From positions 124,001-188,000 of the forward strand of contig NZ_CADIKK010000013.1 in NCBI RefSeq assembly GCF_902859915.1: a DNA stretch of 64,000 nt, written 5' to 3'. The position numbers and the translations under genes are program-made. The number at the start of each line of letters is the position of its first letter. Positions within the stretch are counted from its first letter, which is position 1. The notes under the pieces are model-generated. The model searched no databases and was not told the origin of the DNA. It was given only the letters and a program-made list of their open reading frames with translations. Origin of the DNA: Paraburkholderia ultramafica (GTDB lineage: Bacteria > Pseudomonadota > Gammaproteobacteria > Burkholderiales > Burkholderiaceae). Positions 44,381 to 53,069 of the stretch are shown here, one piece after another.

Positions 44381-45873
44381 GGGAGACCGCGGAAGTCCTC
44401 TTTTCCGTGGAAGACGATGCGCATGCGCGCGCGTTGCGCCGCCTCGCCGAGACGGGTGCGCTCCGACGCATTTATGCGGGCGTCTACACGCGCAACCTGG
44501 ATAGTCCGGTCGAAGCGGTCGTTCTTCGCAATTGGGCCGCGATTGTCAGCCACCTTCTTCCGGGTGCGGTGCTGGCTTATCGGTCCGCACTGGAGCACCG
44601 ACCTGTCGATGGCGTCCTTCACGTTCGCCGTGGCCGCACGCGCCGCAAGCTCGAGTTGCCCGGGCTCACCATCGAGGTATTTTCTGGAGCCGGCGCGCAG
44701 CCATTGCTCGAACCGCCGGCGCCCGACTTGCCACACAGGAACATTTATATGCCGGGCGAGGCCCGTGGCTTCCTTGAGAACATGGGAACCGCTCGCGGTG
44801 CAGCTGCACGGGTGCTTCCGCAGGAAGACATCGAGGCCCGCCTCGACAAAATTTTGACGATCAGGGGAGATTTCAAGCTCAACGATCTGCGGGACCAGGC
44901 GAGAGCCATCGCCGACAAGCTCGACATGGCTGCCGAGGGCAAGCGCCTCGACGGACTCATCGGCGCACTGCTCGGCACACACGAAGAAAAGAAGCTTCGC
45001 AGCAAGTTGGCACTCGCGCGCGCCGCAGGCAAGCCGTACGACCCTGACCGGCTGGAACTGTTTGACGTGCTGCACGCGTCGCTCTCCGGCGCAGTCTTCG
45101 CGCATCCGACCGACCCTGCAACAAGGGGCACGTCACTAGAGAATTTTGCTTTCTTCGAAGCCTACTTTTCGAACTTCATCGAGGGCACTACGTTCGAGGT
45201 TGAAGAAGCAGAGCAGATTGTCTTCGAGGGGGCCATCATTCCGAACCGGTCGGAAGATTCCCACGACATCCTGGGCACCTTTCGAGCGGCTAGCACGACG
45301 CCATGGCGAAACGGTCCTGCACCGACGGCCGGCGATTTTCTCGATTGGCTCAAGAGCGTGAATGCCCTCGTGATGCAGGCGCGACCGGACAAAAGACCCG
45401 GTCAGTGGAAAGAGAAGCGAAATATGGCGGGCAACACGCTCTTCGTATTGCCGGAGCACGTGCCGGCTACCCTGGCGGAAGGCTTTGAGCGCATCAGTTC
45501 ACTGACTGACCCTGTCGCGCGGGCATTGATGACGATGTTCGTCGTTGCGGAGGTCCATCCTTTCCTGGACGGTAACGGTCGCTCGGCGCGGCTTGCGATG
45601 AACTGCGTACTCAGCGAAGCAGGCGTGTGCCGAATCATCGTTCCGACCGTGTACCGCGAGGACTATCTGCTGCCACTCAAGCGGCTGACAAATGACCGCG
45701 ATGCAGCCCCGTACATTCGCAGCATGACGCGTATCCACGACTGGACTTCGCGCTTCGACTACGGTCAGCCGCGACACGATGTGCAGGACCAATTTGATCG
45801 CTGTAATGCCTTCAAGGAGGACCTGAAGAATTACCGGTTGATATTCCCGGAGAATGGGGCCAGTCGGGGCTGA
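44362..45873 (+). CDS. Fic-domain protein with N-terminal AbiEi-like winged helix
   Basis: In this 503-residue protein, residues ~8-180 resemble the AbiEi/type IV antitoxin winged helix and its C-terminal part (LRRIYAGVYTR, LPGAVLAYRSALEH, LPGLTIEVFSG). The Fic domain (~255-440) has the complete catalytic motif HPFLDGNGRSAR at 399-410 and an inhibitory-helix motif SNFIEG at 270-275 (S/TxxxEG type). It should transfer AMP or another nucleotide to a protein and be self-inhibited by Glu274. The ATG at 44362 is preferred over the longer frame from 44230, which runs through the repeats. The gene looks less GC-rich than its neighbours and stands alone, suggesting acquisition. Confidence 0.85.
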   Translation: MTQNSDRETAEVLFSVEDDAHARALRRLAETGALRRIYAGVYTRNLDSPVEAVVLRNWAAIVSHLLPGAVLAYRSALEHRPVDGVLHVRRGRTRRKLELPGLTIEVFSGAGAQPLLEPPAPDLPHRNIYMPGEARGFLENMGTARGAAARVLPQEDIEARLDKILTIRGDFKLNDLRDQARAIADKLDMAAEGKRLDGLIGALLGTHEEKKLRSKLALARAAGKPYDPDRLELFDVLHASLSGAVFAHPTDPATRGTSLENFAFFEAYFSNFIEGTTFEVEEAEQIVFEGAIIPNRSEDSHDILGTFRAASTTPWRNGPAPTAGDFLDWLKSVNALVMQARPDKRPGQWKEKRNMAGNTLFVLPEHVPATLAEGFERISSLTDPVARALMTMFVVAEVHPFLDGNGRSARLAMNCVLSEAGVCRIIVPTVYREDYLLPLKRLTNDRDAAPYIRSMTRIHDWTSRFDYGQPRHDVQDQFDRCNAFKEDLKNYRLIFPENGASRG

Positions 45874-45886
45874 CCGCTGATACCCA

Positions 45887-46303
45887 TCAGGCAGCCGCCA
45901 TGCGTGGCGCCTTCATTCCACTCACCGCCAGCACACCGCCGCCGAGCAGCGCTTGCACCACCAAAGTCACCGCCCAGAACGCCGGATATTCCCAGCCGCC
46001 GTTCGGCGACGTGAAACCCCAACCGTTATGCAGATGCGCCGACATCGCGCCGAGCATGAACGGCAACAGTACGAGCGCGACCCAGCGGACTTGCATCCCG
46101 AGCAGCAGCGCGATGCCGCCGAACAACTCGACGAAGGCCGTCAGATAGCCAAGCCACCCCGGCAAGCCGAGCGACACGAAGAACTGCGCAGTACCGGGCA
46201 ACGTGAAAACAAAAATCTTTTGCAGACTGTGGGCGAGATACAGCACGCCCAACACAACGCGAAGAAGTAAGGCGGCCAGATCGGCGGAGCGGTTCGAATT
46301 CAT
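45887..46303 (-). CDS. DoxX family membrane protein
   Basis: This 138-residue inner-membrane protein has four hydrophobic helices and the DoxX pattern LLRVVLGVLYLAHSLQKIF, then GLPGWLGYLTAFVELFGGIALLLG. DoxX proteins are quinone-linked redox membrane subunits or of unknown role; no partner such as DoxD or a rhodanese is adjacent. The stop lies 13 bp from that of the convergent Fic gene, with no hairpin terminator between them. Confidence 0.87.
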   Translation of the reverse strand: MNSNRSADLAALLLRVVLGVLYLAHSLQKIFVFTLPGTAQFFVSLGLPGWLGYLTAFVELFGGIALLLGMQVRWVALVLLPFMLGAMSAHLHNGWGFTSPNGGWEYPAFWAVTLVVQALLGGGVLAVSGMKAPRMAAA

Positions 46304-46447
46304 GACGAGTCCCTTTGTGGAAGAAGACGGCCGGCTGCCGGCCGTCGATGTCAGGACTTTATTCGAACCAAATAACGTGAAAAACTACCGCCGACGCTTT
46401 GATTATTTCCCATCAGGATTTGATCGCTCGCCTTAAACTGATCCCGA

Positions 46448-48001
46448 TCAACCCATCGCCGCAAAAAACTTAGCAAGGTCGAGATGCTCGGCGAGCGTAT
46501 CCGCCAGGCGATCCAGCGATGCCTCGCGCAGCGCCGGGTAGTCGATTTTCTCGGCATCGGTGAGGCCCGCCCAAGCGAGCAACGCGGCGCACGCAGCCGG
46601 CGTGTCGAACAAGCCATGCACATAGGTGGCGAGAATCTGGCCGTCGGCGGACATCGCGCCGTCGGGGCGCGCCCCCTGTGTCCCTTGCGTCCCTCGCGCC
46701 ACCTGCGCGTTTTCCAGTTGCAACGCGGGCGTGTCCAGCGCCGGGCCCCGCGTCTCGCCCATGTGAATTTCGTAGCCGGCCACTTTGGGCGAACCGGGCA
46801 ACGCGAGGCGCCCAGTCACATTCTTCAGCGTCTTTTCGCGCGTGAGGACCGTCGAATAATCGAGCCAGCCGAGCCCCGCCGACGTCCCCGGCGCGCCCTC
46901 CACGCCGTGCGGGTCGGCGACTTCGCGGCCCAGCATCTGCATGCCGCCGCAAATGCCGATCACGCGTCCGCCGTAGCGCAGATGCTTTTGCAGCACCACG
47001 TCCCAGCCTTGCGCGCGCAGAAACGCCAGATCGCCGGGCACGTTCTTCGACCCCGGCAGGATGATCAGATCGGCCGGCGGCGGCGCTGTGCCGCTTCGCA
47101 CGTAATGAAAATCGACCTGCGGATGCGCGCGCAGCGCGTCGAAATCGGTGTGATTGCTGATATGCGGCAGAACCGGCACGACCACCCGCAACATCCGTCC
47201 CGCATCGCCGCTGTGCGCCGCGCGCAGTTCGGGCGGCAGCATGTCTTCCGCGTCAAGCGTCAGACCATGCAGATAAGGGACCACGCCAAGCACCGGCTTG
47301 CCGGTCTTCGCTTCGAGCCAGTCCAGCCCGGGCTGCAGCAAACCAATGTCGCCGCGAAAGCGGTTGATGATGAAGCCGCGCACCCGCGCCCGCTCGCTCG
47401 CCGACAGACATGCCAGCGTGCCGGTCAGATGCGCGAACACGCCGCCGCGATCGATGTCGGCGACCAGCACGACCGGGCAATCGACGGCTTCCGCGAATCC
47501 CATGTTGGCGATATCGCGCTCGCGCAGATTGATCTCGGCCGGACTGCCCGCGCCTTCGACGAAGATCGTGTCGTACGCGGCCTGCAGACGCGCATACGAT
47601 TCCAGCACAGCGTCGAACGCGACGGGTTTGTAGTCGTGATAGGCGCGCGCGTCGAGATTCATGCGCGCCTTGCCGTGGATGATCACCTGCGCGCCGCGAT
47701 CGCTGGTCGGTTTGAGCAGCACCGGGTTCAGATCGGTGTGCGCGGCAATTCCCGCGGCCACCGCCTGCAACGCCTGGGCGCGGCCGATCTCGCCGCCGTC
47801 GACCGTCACCGCGCTGTTGAGCGCCATGTTCTGCGGCTTGAACGGCGCGACCCGCACGCCCGCGCGACGCGCGAGCCGGCACAGGCCGGCGACCAGCGTG
47901 CTCTTGCCGGCATCGGACGTGGTGCCCTGGATCATCAGCGTGCCGCGCGGCACGGGTACGGCGTCATGCGAGGTTGGAGTCGGAGTCGAGGTGATGGTCA
48001 C
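46448..48001 (-). CDS. cobQ: Cobyric acid synthase
   Basis: This glutamine-dependent enzyme of about 517 residues amidates cobyrinic acid a,c-diamide side chains b, d, e and g. The N-terminal P-loop-like GTLMIQGTTSDAGKSTL begins the synthetase domain. The C-terminal class I glutaminase has the nucleophile Cys in RVIGICGGMQMLG and the catalytic His in TYVHGLFD. A Gln/Gly/Ala-rich segment (GTQGTQGARPDG) is inserted near the end. The start is uncertain: GTG 48001 fits the family length, ATG 48070 would add 23 residues, and neither has a good ribosome site. It is divergent from cobU. Confidence 0.88.
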   Translation of the reverse strand: MTITSTPTPTSHDAVPVPRGTLMIQGTTSDAGKSTLVAGLCRLARRAGVRVAPFKPQNMALNSAVTVDGGEIGRAQALQAVAAGIAAHTDLNPVLLKPTSDRGAQVIIHGKARMNLDARAYHDYKPVAFDAVLESYARLQAAYDTIFVEGAGSPAEINLRERDIANMGFAEAVDCPVVLVADIDRGGVFAHLTGTLACLSASERARVRGFIINRFRGDIGLLQPGLDWLEAKTGKPVLGVVPYLHGLTLDAEDMLPPELRAAHSGDAGRMLRVVVPVLPHISNHTDFDALRAHPQVDFHYVRSGTAPPPADLIILPGSKNVPGDLAFLRAQGWDVVLQKHLRYGGRVIGICGGMQMLGREVADPHGVEGAPGTSAGLGWLDYSTVLTREKTLKNVTGRLALPGSPKVAGYEIHMGETRGPALDTPALQLENAQVARGTQGTQGARPDGAMSADGQILATYVHGLFDTPAACAALLAWAGLTDAEKIDYPALREASLDRLADTLAEHLDLAKFFAAMG

Positions 48002-48103
48002 GGTTGTTGGGGTTCGGCGGTGAAAAAGCGGTGAGGCAAGCGCTAGCGAAGTGCGAGCGACCCGCCGCATTATCCCATCGCGCCCGCCCACGCTGCACGC
48101 CGG

Positions 48104-48109
48104 TACAAT
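48104..48109 (+). promoter_or_regulatory. -10 element at the cobU start (possible leaderless mRNA)
   Basis: TACAAT ends only 6 bp before the cobU ATG and no Shine-Dalgarno sequence is present. A transcript from this box would start at or next to the A of ATG. The -35 region is poor. Confidence 0.35.
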
Positions 48110-48115
48110 CACACG

Positions 48116-48670
48116 ATGACTCCCCGCGACCTCACCTTCATTCTCGGCGGCGCCCGCTCAGGCAAGAGCGTGCATGCCGAACAGCTTGCCGGCGACAGCA
48201 CCCTCCCCGTCACCTACATCGCCACCGCGCGCGTCGCCGACGACGCCGAATTCAGCGCGCGCATCGCGCACCATCGCGCGCGGCGTCCCGCGCATTGGCA
48301 CTTGCTCGAAGCGGGCGTCGATCTCGCCGGCGCCGTGACGCAAAGCGACGCGCCCGGCCACTGCATGCTGATCGACTGCCTGACGCTGTGGCTCGCCAAC
48401 CTGCTCTGTCCGGCCGAAGGCGAAGCGCTGTCGATCGATCGATATCACGCGCACGTCATCGCGCTGGAAACGGCGCTCGCGAATCCCAAAGGCAAGATCA
48501 TCGTGGTCAGCAACGAAATCGGCCTGGGCGTGGTGCCGCTTGGCGCGGCCACGCGTCTCTACGTCGACGAACTCGGCCGGCTCAATCAGCGCATCGCCGC
48601 GTTGAGCACCACGGCCACGATGATGGTCGCGGGCTTGCCGCTCGCGCTGAAAACAGCGAGCCGCGCGTGA
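48116..48670 (+). CDS. cobU: Adenosylcobinamide kinase / adenosylcobinamide-phosphate guanylyltransferase
   Basis: This 184-residue bifunctional enzyme phosphorylates adenosylcobinamide and then attaches GMP, giving adenosyl-GDP-cobinamide for CobS. The P-loop GARSGKS is at residues 12-18; VTYIATARVADDAEF and LLIDCLTLWLANLL-type segments follow, with IIVVSNEIGLGVVP near the end. The stop overlaps the cbiB ATG by one base (TGATG), indicating coupling. It is first of cobU-cbiB-cobD-btuF. Confidence 0.94.
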   Translation: MTPRDLTFILGGARSGKSVHAEQLAGDSTLPVTYIATARVADDAEFSARIAHHRARRPAHWHLLEAGVDLAGAVTQSDAPGHCMLIDCLTLWLANLLCPAEGEALSIDRYHAHVIALETALANPKGKIIVVSNEIGLGVVPLGAATRLYVDELGRLNQRIAALSTTATMMVAGLPLALKTASRA

Positions 48671-49605
48671 TGCTATCGATTCCACTCATCGCGACGCTGG
48701 CGACCGCGGGCGTGGCCATCGACCGCTGGTTCGGCGAACCGCGCGCCGTGCATCCGCTGGTGGGCTTCGGCAACTGGGCGAAGCGCCTCGAGAAGCGCTA
48801 CAACACCGGCCGGCGCTTACGCCTCAAGGGGCTGCTCGCGTGGTCACTGGCGGTGCTGCCGCCGGTGCTGATCGCATGGTGGCTGGTCGCCGTGTTGCCG
48901 TTTTTTGCGGCCTGCGCGCTGCATGTCGCGTTGTTGTGGTTCGCGCTCGGCGCGCGCAGTCTGCGCGATCACATTGCGCCGATCGCGCGGGCCCTGCTGC
49001 AACGCGACCTCGAACAGGCGCGTCTGTTGACCGCGCGGATCGTGTCGCGCGAAACCGCGCATGCCGATGAAGCCGCGCTGTCGCGCGCGGCCGTCGAATC
49101 GGCGCTCGAAAACGGCAACGACGCGATCTTCGGCGCGCTGTTCTGGTTCGCGATCGCGGGCGGTCCAGGCGCGCTCGGGTTTCGTCTGGCCAATACACTC
49201 GACGCGATGTGGGGTTATCGCACGCCGCGCTATTTGCGCTTCGGCTGGGCCGCGGCGCGCATCGACGACGTGCTCAACTGGATCCCCGCGCGTCTGACCG
49301 CCACCAGCTATGCGCTGCTCGGCGACACGCACACCGCATGGCGTTGCTGGCGCGAGCAGGCGCCGCGCTGGGACAGCCCGAATGCCGGGCCGGTGATGGC
49401 CGCCGGCGCCGGCAGTCTGAACGTGCTGATCGGCGGGCCGGCGGTGTATCACGGTGCGCTCGAACACCGGCCGACGCTAGGCTTCGGACACCCTGCCAAA
49501 GCCACTCACGTGACTGCCGCGCTGATGCTGGTCGAGCGGACGATCATTCTCTGGCTGGCGGTGCTGATCGTGCTGGCGTTGCTGAGTGTGCCCTTTCATG
49601 GTTGA
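48670..49605 (+). CDS. cbiB: Adenosylcobinamide-phosphate synthase (CbiB/CobD)
   Basis: This 311-residue membrane protein joins (R)-1-amino-2-propanol (or its phosphate) to cobyric acid. Family segments are IDRWFGEPRAVHPLVGFG at the N-terminus, RAAVESALENGNDAIFGALFWFAIAGGPGA in the middle and RFGWAAARIDDVLNWIPARL. Several transmembrane helices lie between. The ATG shares one base with the cobU stop, and the 3' end overlaps the next gene by 8 bp. Naming note: CobD in Pseudomonas nomenclature equals CbiB in Salmonella nomenclature. Confidence 0.93.
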   Translation: MLSIPLIATLATAGVAIDRWFGEPRAVHPLVGFGNWAKRLEKRYNTGRRLRLKGLLAWSLAVLPPVLIAWWLVAVLPFFAACALHVALLWFALGARSLRDHIAPIARALLQRDLEQARLLTARIVSRETAHADEAALSRAAVESALENGNDAIFGALFWFAIAGGPGALGFRLANTLDAMWGYRTPRYLRFGWAAARIDDVLNWIPARLTATSYALLGDTHTAWRCWREQAPRWDSPNAGPVMAAGAGSLNVLIGGPAVYHGALEHRPTLGFGHPAKATHVTAALMLVERTIILWLAVLIVLALLSVPFHG

Positions 49606-50665
49606 TCGAATGCTTGATCGAACGGCGCCCCGCGTGAGCAGCGCAGCAACCGACATGGTCGTTCACGGCGGCAACCTGCACGAAGCGGCCGAGCGGTATG
49701 AGATTCCGTACGCACAGTGGCTCGACCTGTCGACCGGCATCAATCCGCACGGCTATCCGGTGCCACCGGTTCCCGCCGATGCCTGGCGCCGCCTGCCCGA
49801 TGAAGGCGACGACTTCGCCGCCTGCGCCACGCGTTACTACCGCGCACCGGATGCGTCGCACGTGCTGCCCGTCGCCGGGAGCCAGGCGGCGATTCGCACG
49901 CTGCCCGCGTTGCTGCCTCGCGCGACGGTCGGCATCGCGCCGCTCACGTACAGCGAATATGCGCCCGCGTTCGCCCGGGCCGGGCATCACGTCGTGCCGC
50001 TGGATGTGCGCTGGGAGAACTTGCCCGACGCGCTCACTCATGTGGTCGTCGTGAATCCGAACAATCCGACGGCCGCGCATCTGAGCGCGGAGAAGCTGTT
50101 GCACTGGCATGCCCAGTCGCGCGCCCGAGGCGGCACGTTGCTGGTCGATGAAGCCTTCGCCGATACGAGGCCTGCGGCGTCGCTCGCGGCAAGCACGCAT
50201 CTCGACGGCCTGATCGTGTTGCGTTCGCCGGGAAAATTCTTCGGTCTCGCCGGCGTGCGCGCAGGCTTCGTACTCGGTGCGCCCGCGTTGCTCGACACGT
50301 TGCGCCGGACGCTGGGCGCGTGGACTGTCAGCGGTCCGGCGCGTCATGCCGTCAAAGCCGCATTCGCCGACGAAGCATGGCAACAGCACATGCGTGTTCG
50401 ACTCGACGGCGAAAGCGCGCGACTGGTCGACCTGCTGCGTGCTCAAGGTTTCGATACGCACAGCACCGCGCTCTTCGCATGGACCGACGATGCCCGCGCT
50501 GTCGCTCTGCATGAAGCGCTGGCACGGCGTGGCGTGTGGACGCGGCTGTTCACGTCGTCGGGCAGCGTGCGTTTCGGCTTGCCTGCGAGCGACGCGGAAT
50601 GGACCCGCTTCGCCGAAAGTTTGCGCGCAGCGATGCAAGCGATCGACACCGCGCGAGCCGGTTGA
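49598..50665 (+). CDS. cobD: Threonine-phosphate decarboxylase (CobD/CobC type)
   Basis: This 355-residue PLP enzyme of the aminotransferase I/II fold makes (R)-1-amino-2-propanol phosphate for CbiB. Family segments are VVHGGNLHEAAERY and DLSTGINPHGYP at the N-terminus, VVVNPNNPTAAHLS, and the PLP lysine Lys213 in RSPGKFFGLAGVRAGFVLG. The ATG at 49598 overlaps the end of cbiB by 8 bp; GTG 49586 and ATG 49610 are alternatives. In Pseudomonas-type nomenclature it is called cobC, not to be confused with the phosphatase at 51.7-52.3 kb. Confidence 0.92.
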   Translation: MVDRMLDRTAPRVSSAATDMVVHGGNLHEAAERYEIPYAQWLDLSTGINPHGYPVPPVPADAWRRLPDEGDDFAACATRYYRAPDASHVLPVAGSQAAIRTLPALLPRATVGIAPLTYSEYAPAFARAGHHVVPLDVRWENLPDALTHVVVVNPNNPTAAHLSAEKLLHWHAQSRARGGTLLVDEAFADTRPAASLAASTHLDGLIVLRSPGKFFGLAGVRAGFVLGAPALLDTLRRTLGAWTVSGPARHAVKAAFADEAWQQHMRVRLDGESARLVDLLRAQGFDTHSTALFAWTDDARAVALHEALARRGVWTRLFTSSGSVRFGLPASDAEWTRFAESLRAAMQAIDTARAG

Positions 50666-50752
50666 TGTGAAGCAGCACGCACGACCTCGCACCGCCCCCT
50701 CATGCTCATCACGCGCGTCGCGCGCTCAACGCGTTTTCAACATCCTCGGCCG

Positions 50753-51673
50753 ATGACCCGACTCGCCCGCTTCGTTCGTTTCACCATCGCCGCGTCGCTC
50801 TGCGCCACCGCGCTGCACGCCCACGCCACGATCACCGTCACCGACGACACCGGCGCGACCGTCACGCTGCAAGCCCCCGCGCAACATGTGATCAGCCTCG
50901 CACCGCACGTCACCGAATTGCTGTATGCCGCGGGCGGCGGCGCAAAAATGGTCGGCGCCGTGTCGTACAGCGACTATCCGCCCGCAGCGAAACAGTTGCC
51001 GCGCGTCGGCGACAACAAGGCGCTCGACCTCGAACGCATCATCGCGTTGAAGCCCGATCTGATCGTCGTGTGGCGGCATGGCAATGCGCAGCGTCAACTC
51101 GAGCGACTGCGCGAGCTGCACGTGCCGCTGTTCTTCAGCGAGCCGCATCATCTCGACGACGTGGCCGTGTCGCTGACGAAGCTCGGGCAATTGCTCGGCA
51201 CGTCATCGACCGCGGATGCCGCGGCGGCCGCGTATCGTCAGGACATCGCACGATTGCGCGCGCAGTATGCGAGCCGGCCGCCGGTCAGCGTGTTCTATCA
51301 GGTGTGGGATCGGCCGCTGATGACGCTCAACGGCGAGCATATGGTCAGCGACGTCATCACGCTGTGCGGTGGCCGCAACGTGTTTGCAGGACTTCAGCCG
51401 CTGGTGCCGACTGTCTCGACCGAAGCGGTGCTCGCCGCGAACCCGGAAGCGATCGTCACGTCCGCGCCCGGCGCGACCCAACCGGACACCCGCTTGCCGC
51501 AACTCGACACGTGGCGCGCGTGGCCGGCCTTAAGCGCGGTGGCGAAGCAAAACCTCTTTGCGATCGACGGTGATCTGATCAACCGGCCGGCGCCGCGCAT
51601 CGCGCAGGGCGCGCAGCGGCTGTGTGAAGATCTGGAGACGGCGCGCTCACGCAGAAAGCAACGCGCGCAGTGA
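50753..51673 (+). CDS. btuF: Cobalamin/cobinamide-binding periplasmic protein (BtuF-like)
   Basis: This 306-residue class III binding protein has a signal peptide MTRLARFVRFTIAASLCATA cleaved after HAHA. The mature part starts ITVTDDTGATVTL and includes VISLAPHVTELLYAAGGGAKMVGAVSYSDYP, typical of BtuF. Vitamin B12 specificity is inferred from btuC, btuD and btuB 3 kb away on the other strand. The start at 50753 gives a clean signal peptide; the ATG at 50702 adds 17 residues. It is convergent with the cobC phosphatase gene, 7 bp apart. Confidence 0.87.
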   Translation: MTRLARFVRFTIAASLCATALHAHATITVTDDTGATVTLQAPAQHVISLAPHVTELLYAAGGGAKMVGAVSYSDYPPAAKQLPRVGDNKALDLERIIALKPDLIVVWRHGNAQRQLERLRELHVPLFFSEPHHLDDVAVSLTKLGQLLGTSSTADAAAAAYRQDIARLRAQYASRPPVSVFYQVWDRPLMTLNGEHMVSDVITLCGGRNVFAGLQPLVPTVSTEAVLAANPEAIVTSAPGATQPDTRLPQLDTWRAWPALSAVAKQNLFAIDGDLINRPAPRIAQGAQRLCEDLETARSRRKQRAQ

Positions 51674-51680
51674 TGCGCGC

Positions 51681-52271
51681 TCACGCATTCCAGCGCACCA
51701 ACGCCCACTGCTGCGCCTCGTCGTCTCTGCGCAACCAGACGATCCCCGCCATGTCGAGCGACCATGTCAAACAACGCTCCAGCGGCACGTCCAGCACCAG
51801 CGACGCAATCGCCCGCATCACGCCGGCATGCGTGACCACATAAGCTGGCGACAACTCCCGGGTTTGCCCAAACGCGTCGAGCCAGGCGCGCACCCGCTCG
51901 ACGAATTGCGCAACGCTTTCGCCGCCATGCGCACGCGCGTGCTCGAAATTGGCGGCCCAGTCGTCGAGCAGTGCGCGATCGATCGCGTCCCAGCGCTGCG
52001 TCTCCCAGGCGCCGAAATTCATTTCCTTCAGCCGATCGTCGTGACTGAGCACGCAGCCGAAGTCGTTCGCCATCTCGGCAGCGACCGCCGAGCAGCGCGT
52101 CAGCGGACTCGACATCAACACGCGCGGCGCCGGCACCTGCAACCTGGCGAGCTTCAACGCGAGCGCGCTCGACGATGTCTCGGCGTCGTCGGCAAGCGCG
52201 ACGTCGCTGTGGCCGTAACACACGCCCGCATCGAGCGCGACGGCGGGATGGCGAATCAGGACGATATCCAT
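51681..52271 (-). CDS. cobC: Alpha-ribazole phosphatase (histidine phosphatase family)
   Basis: This 196-residue phosphoglycerate-mutase-like enzyme removes phosphate from alpha-ribazole-5'-phosphate or adenosylcobalamin-5'-phosphate. The catalytic histidine is in LIRHPAVALDAGVCYGHSDV (RHP instead of the common RHG/RHA). A conserved Arg lies in SSPLTRCSAVA, Glu in LKEMNFGAWE and the second His in VVTHAGVMRAI. Its 5' end overlaps cobS by 16 bp, so it is the last gene of the riboswitch-controlled operon. Confidence 0.9.
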   Translation of the reverse strand: MDIVLIRHPAVALDAGVCYGHSDVALADDAETSSSALALKLARLQVPAPRVLMSSPLTRCSAVAAEMANDFGCVLSHDDRLKEMNFGAWETQRWDAIDRALLDDWAANFEHARAHGGESVAQFVERVRAWLDAFGQTRELSPAYVVTHAGVMRAIASLVLDVPLERCLTWSLDMAGIVWLRRDDEAQQWALVRWNA

Positions 52272-53032
52272 GCGAGCCCCACCAGGTAGATGGTCAATTC
52301 GAAAATCTGCTGCGCGAAGCCGAGGCAGTCGCCGGTGTAACCGCCAATGCGTCTAACGAAATAACGGCCCATTGCAAAGCGCAGCGCGCCCAGAACCGCG
52401 AACGTCAGACCCGCGAAGCGCCAATCCGGCGCGCCCGGTCCATTCGGCCACAGCAGCCACGGCAAACCGAACAGCACCGCGCACAGCAACGCGGGGCCGC
52501 TCAAACGCTGCGCAACCGGCTTGGCTTTGCCTTCGGCGCGCACGTAGTCGAGCGTGGCCAGATAACTGATCGCGCACGCGCGGCTCGCCGCATGCGCGGC
52601 AATCATCAGACTTGCGGCGCGCAGCGGCGGCAGCGCCGCGAGCGTTTGCCACTTCAACGCGAGCGCGATCACCAGTGCGATGGCGCCAAATGCGCCGATG
52701 CGCGAGTCGTGCATGATGCGCAACACGTCGTCGCGCGTATAGGCGCCACCGAACGCATCGACGCAATCGGCGAGACCGTCTTCGTGAAACGCTCCCGTCA
52801 CCAGCAGCGACGCGGCCATCGACAACAGCACCGCCACGCCCGCCGGAAACACGCGCAGCGCCGCGAGATAGACCAGCGCGCTCGACGCGCCGATCAATAC
52901 GCCGACGAATGGAAAATAGCGCGCCGCCGCATTCAGATAATGCGGCTCGTAGCCGACCCAGCGCGGCACGGGCACGCGCGTGAAATAACCGAGCGCCGTG
53001 AAGAAATAGCGCAGTTCCGCGAGCGGGTTCAT
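52256..53032 (-). CDS. cobS: Cobalamin-5'-phosphate synthase (adenosylcobinamide-GDP ribazoletransferase)
   Basis: This 258-residue polytopic inner-membrane enzyme joins adenosyl-GDP-cobinamide with alpha-ribazole (phosphate), the last joining step. The N-terminal FFTALGYFTRVPVPRWVG and the acidic catalytic motif AFHEDGLADCVDAFGGAYTRDDVLRIMHDSRIGAFG, which binds Mg2+, are both present. It lies 37 bp downstream of cobT and overlaps cobC, so the three are coupled. Confidence 0.93.
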   Translation of the reverse strand: MNPLAELRYFFTALGYFTRVPVPRWVGYEPHYLNAAARYFPFVGVLIGASSALVYLAALRVFPAGVAVLLSMAASLLVTGAFHEDGLADCVDAFGGAYTRDDVLRIMHDSRIGAFGAIALVIALALKWQTLAALPPLRAASLMIAAHAASRACAISYLATLDYVRAEGKAKPVAQRLSGPALLCAVLFGLPWLLWPNGPGAPDWRFAGLTFAVLGALRFAMGRYFVRRIGGYTGDCLGFAQQIFELTIYLVGLAWISS

Positions 53033-53069
53033 GAGTGGGCCGGATACCTGTTGGTTGCCGTGGACCGGA

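Noticed and set aside
48001..48116. Second cobalamin riboswitch between cobQ and cobU
   Set aside because: The spacer is too short and lacks the B12 core GCAACnGTAA and the GCCACTG block.
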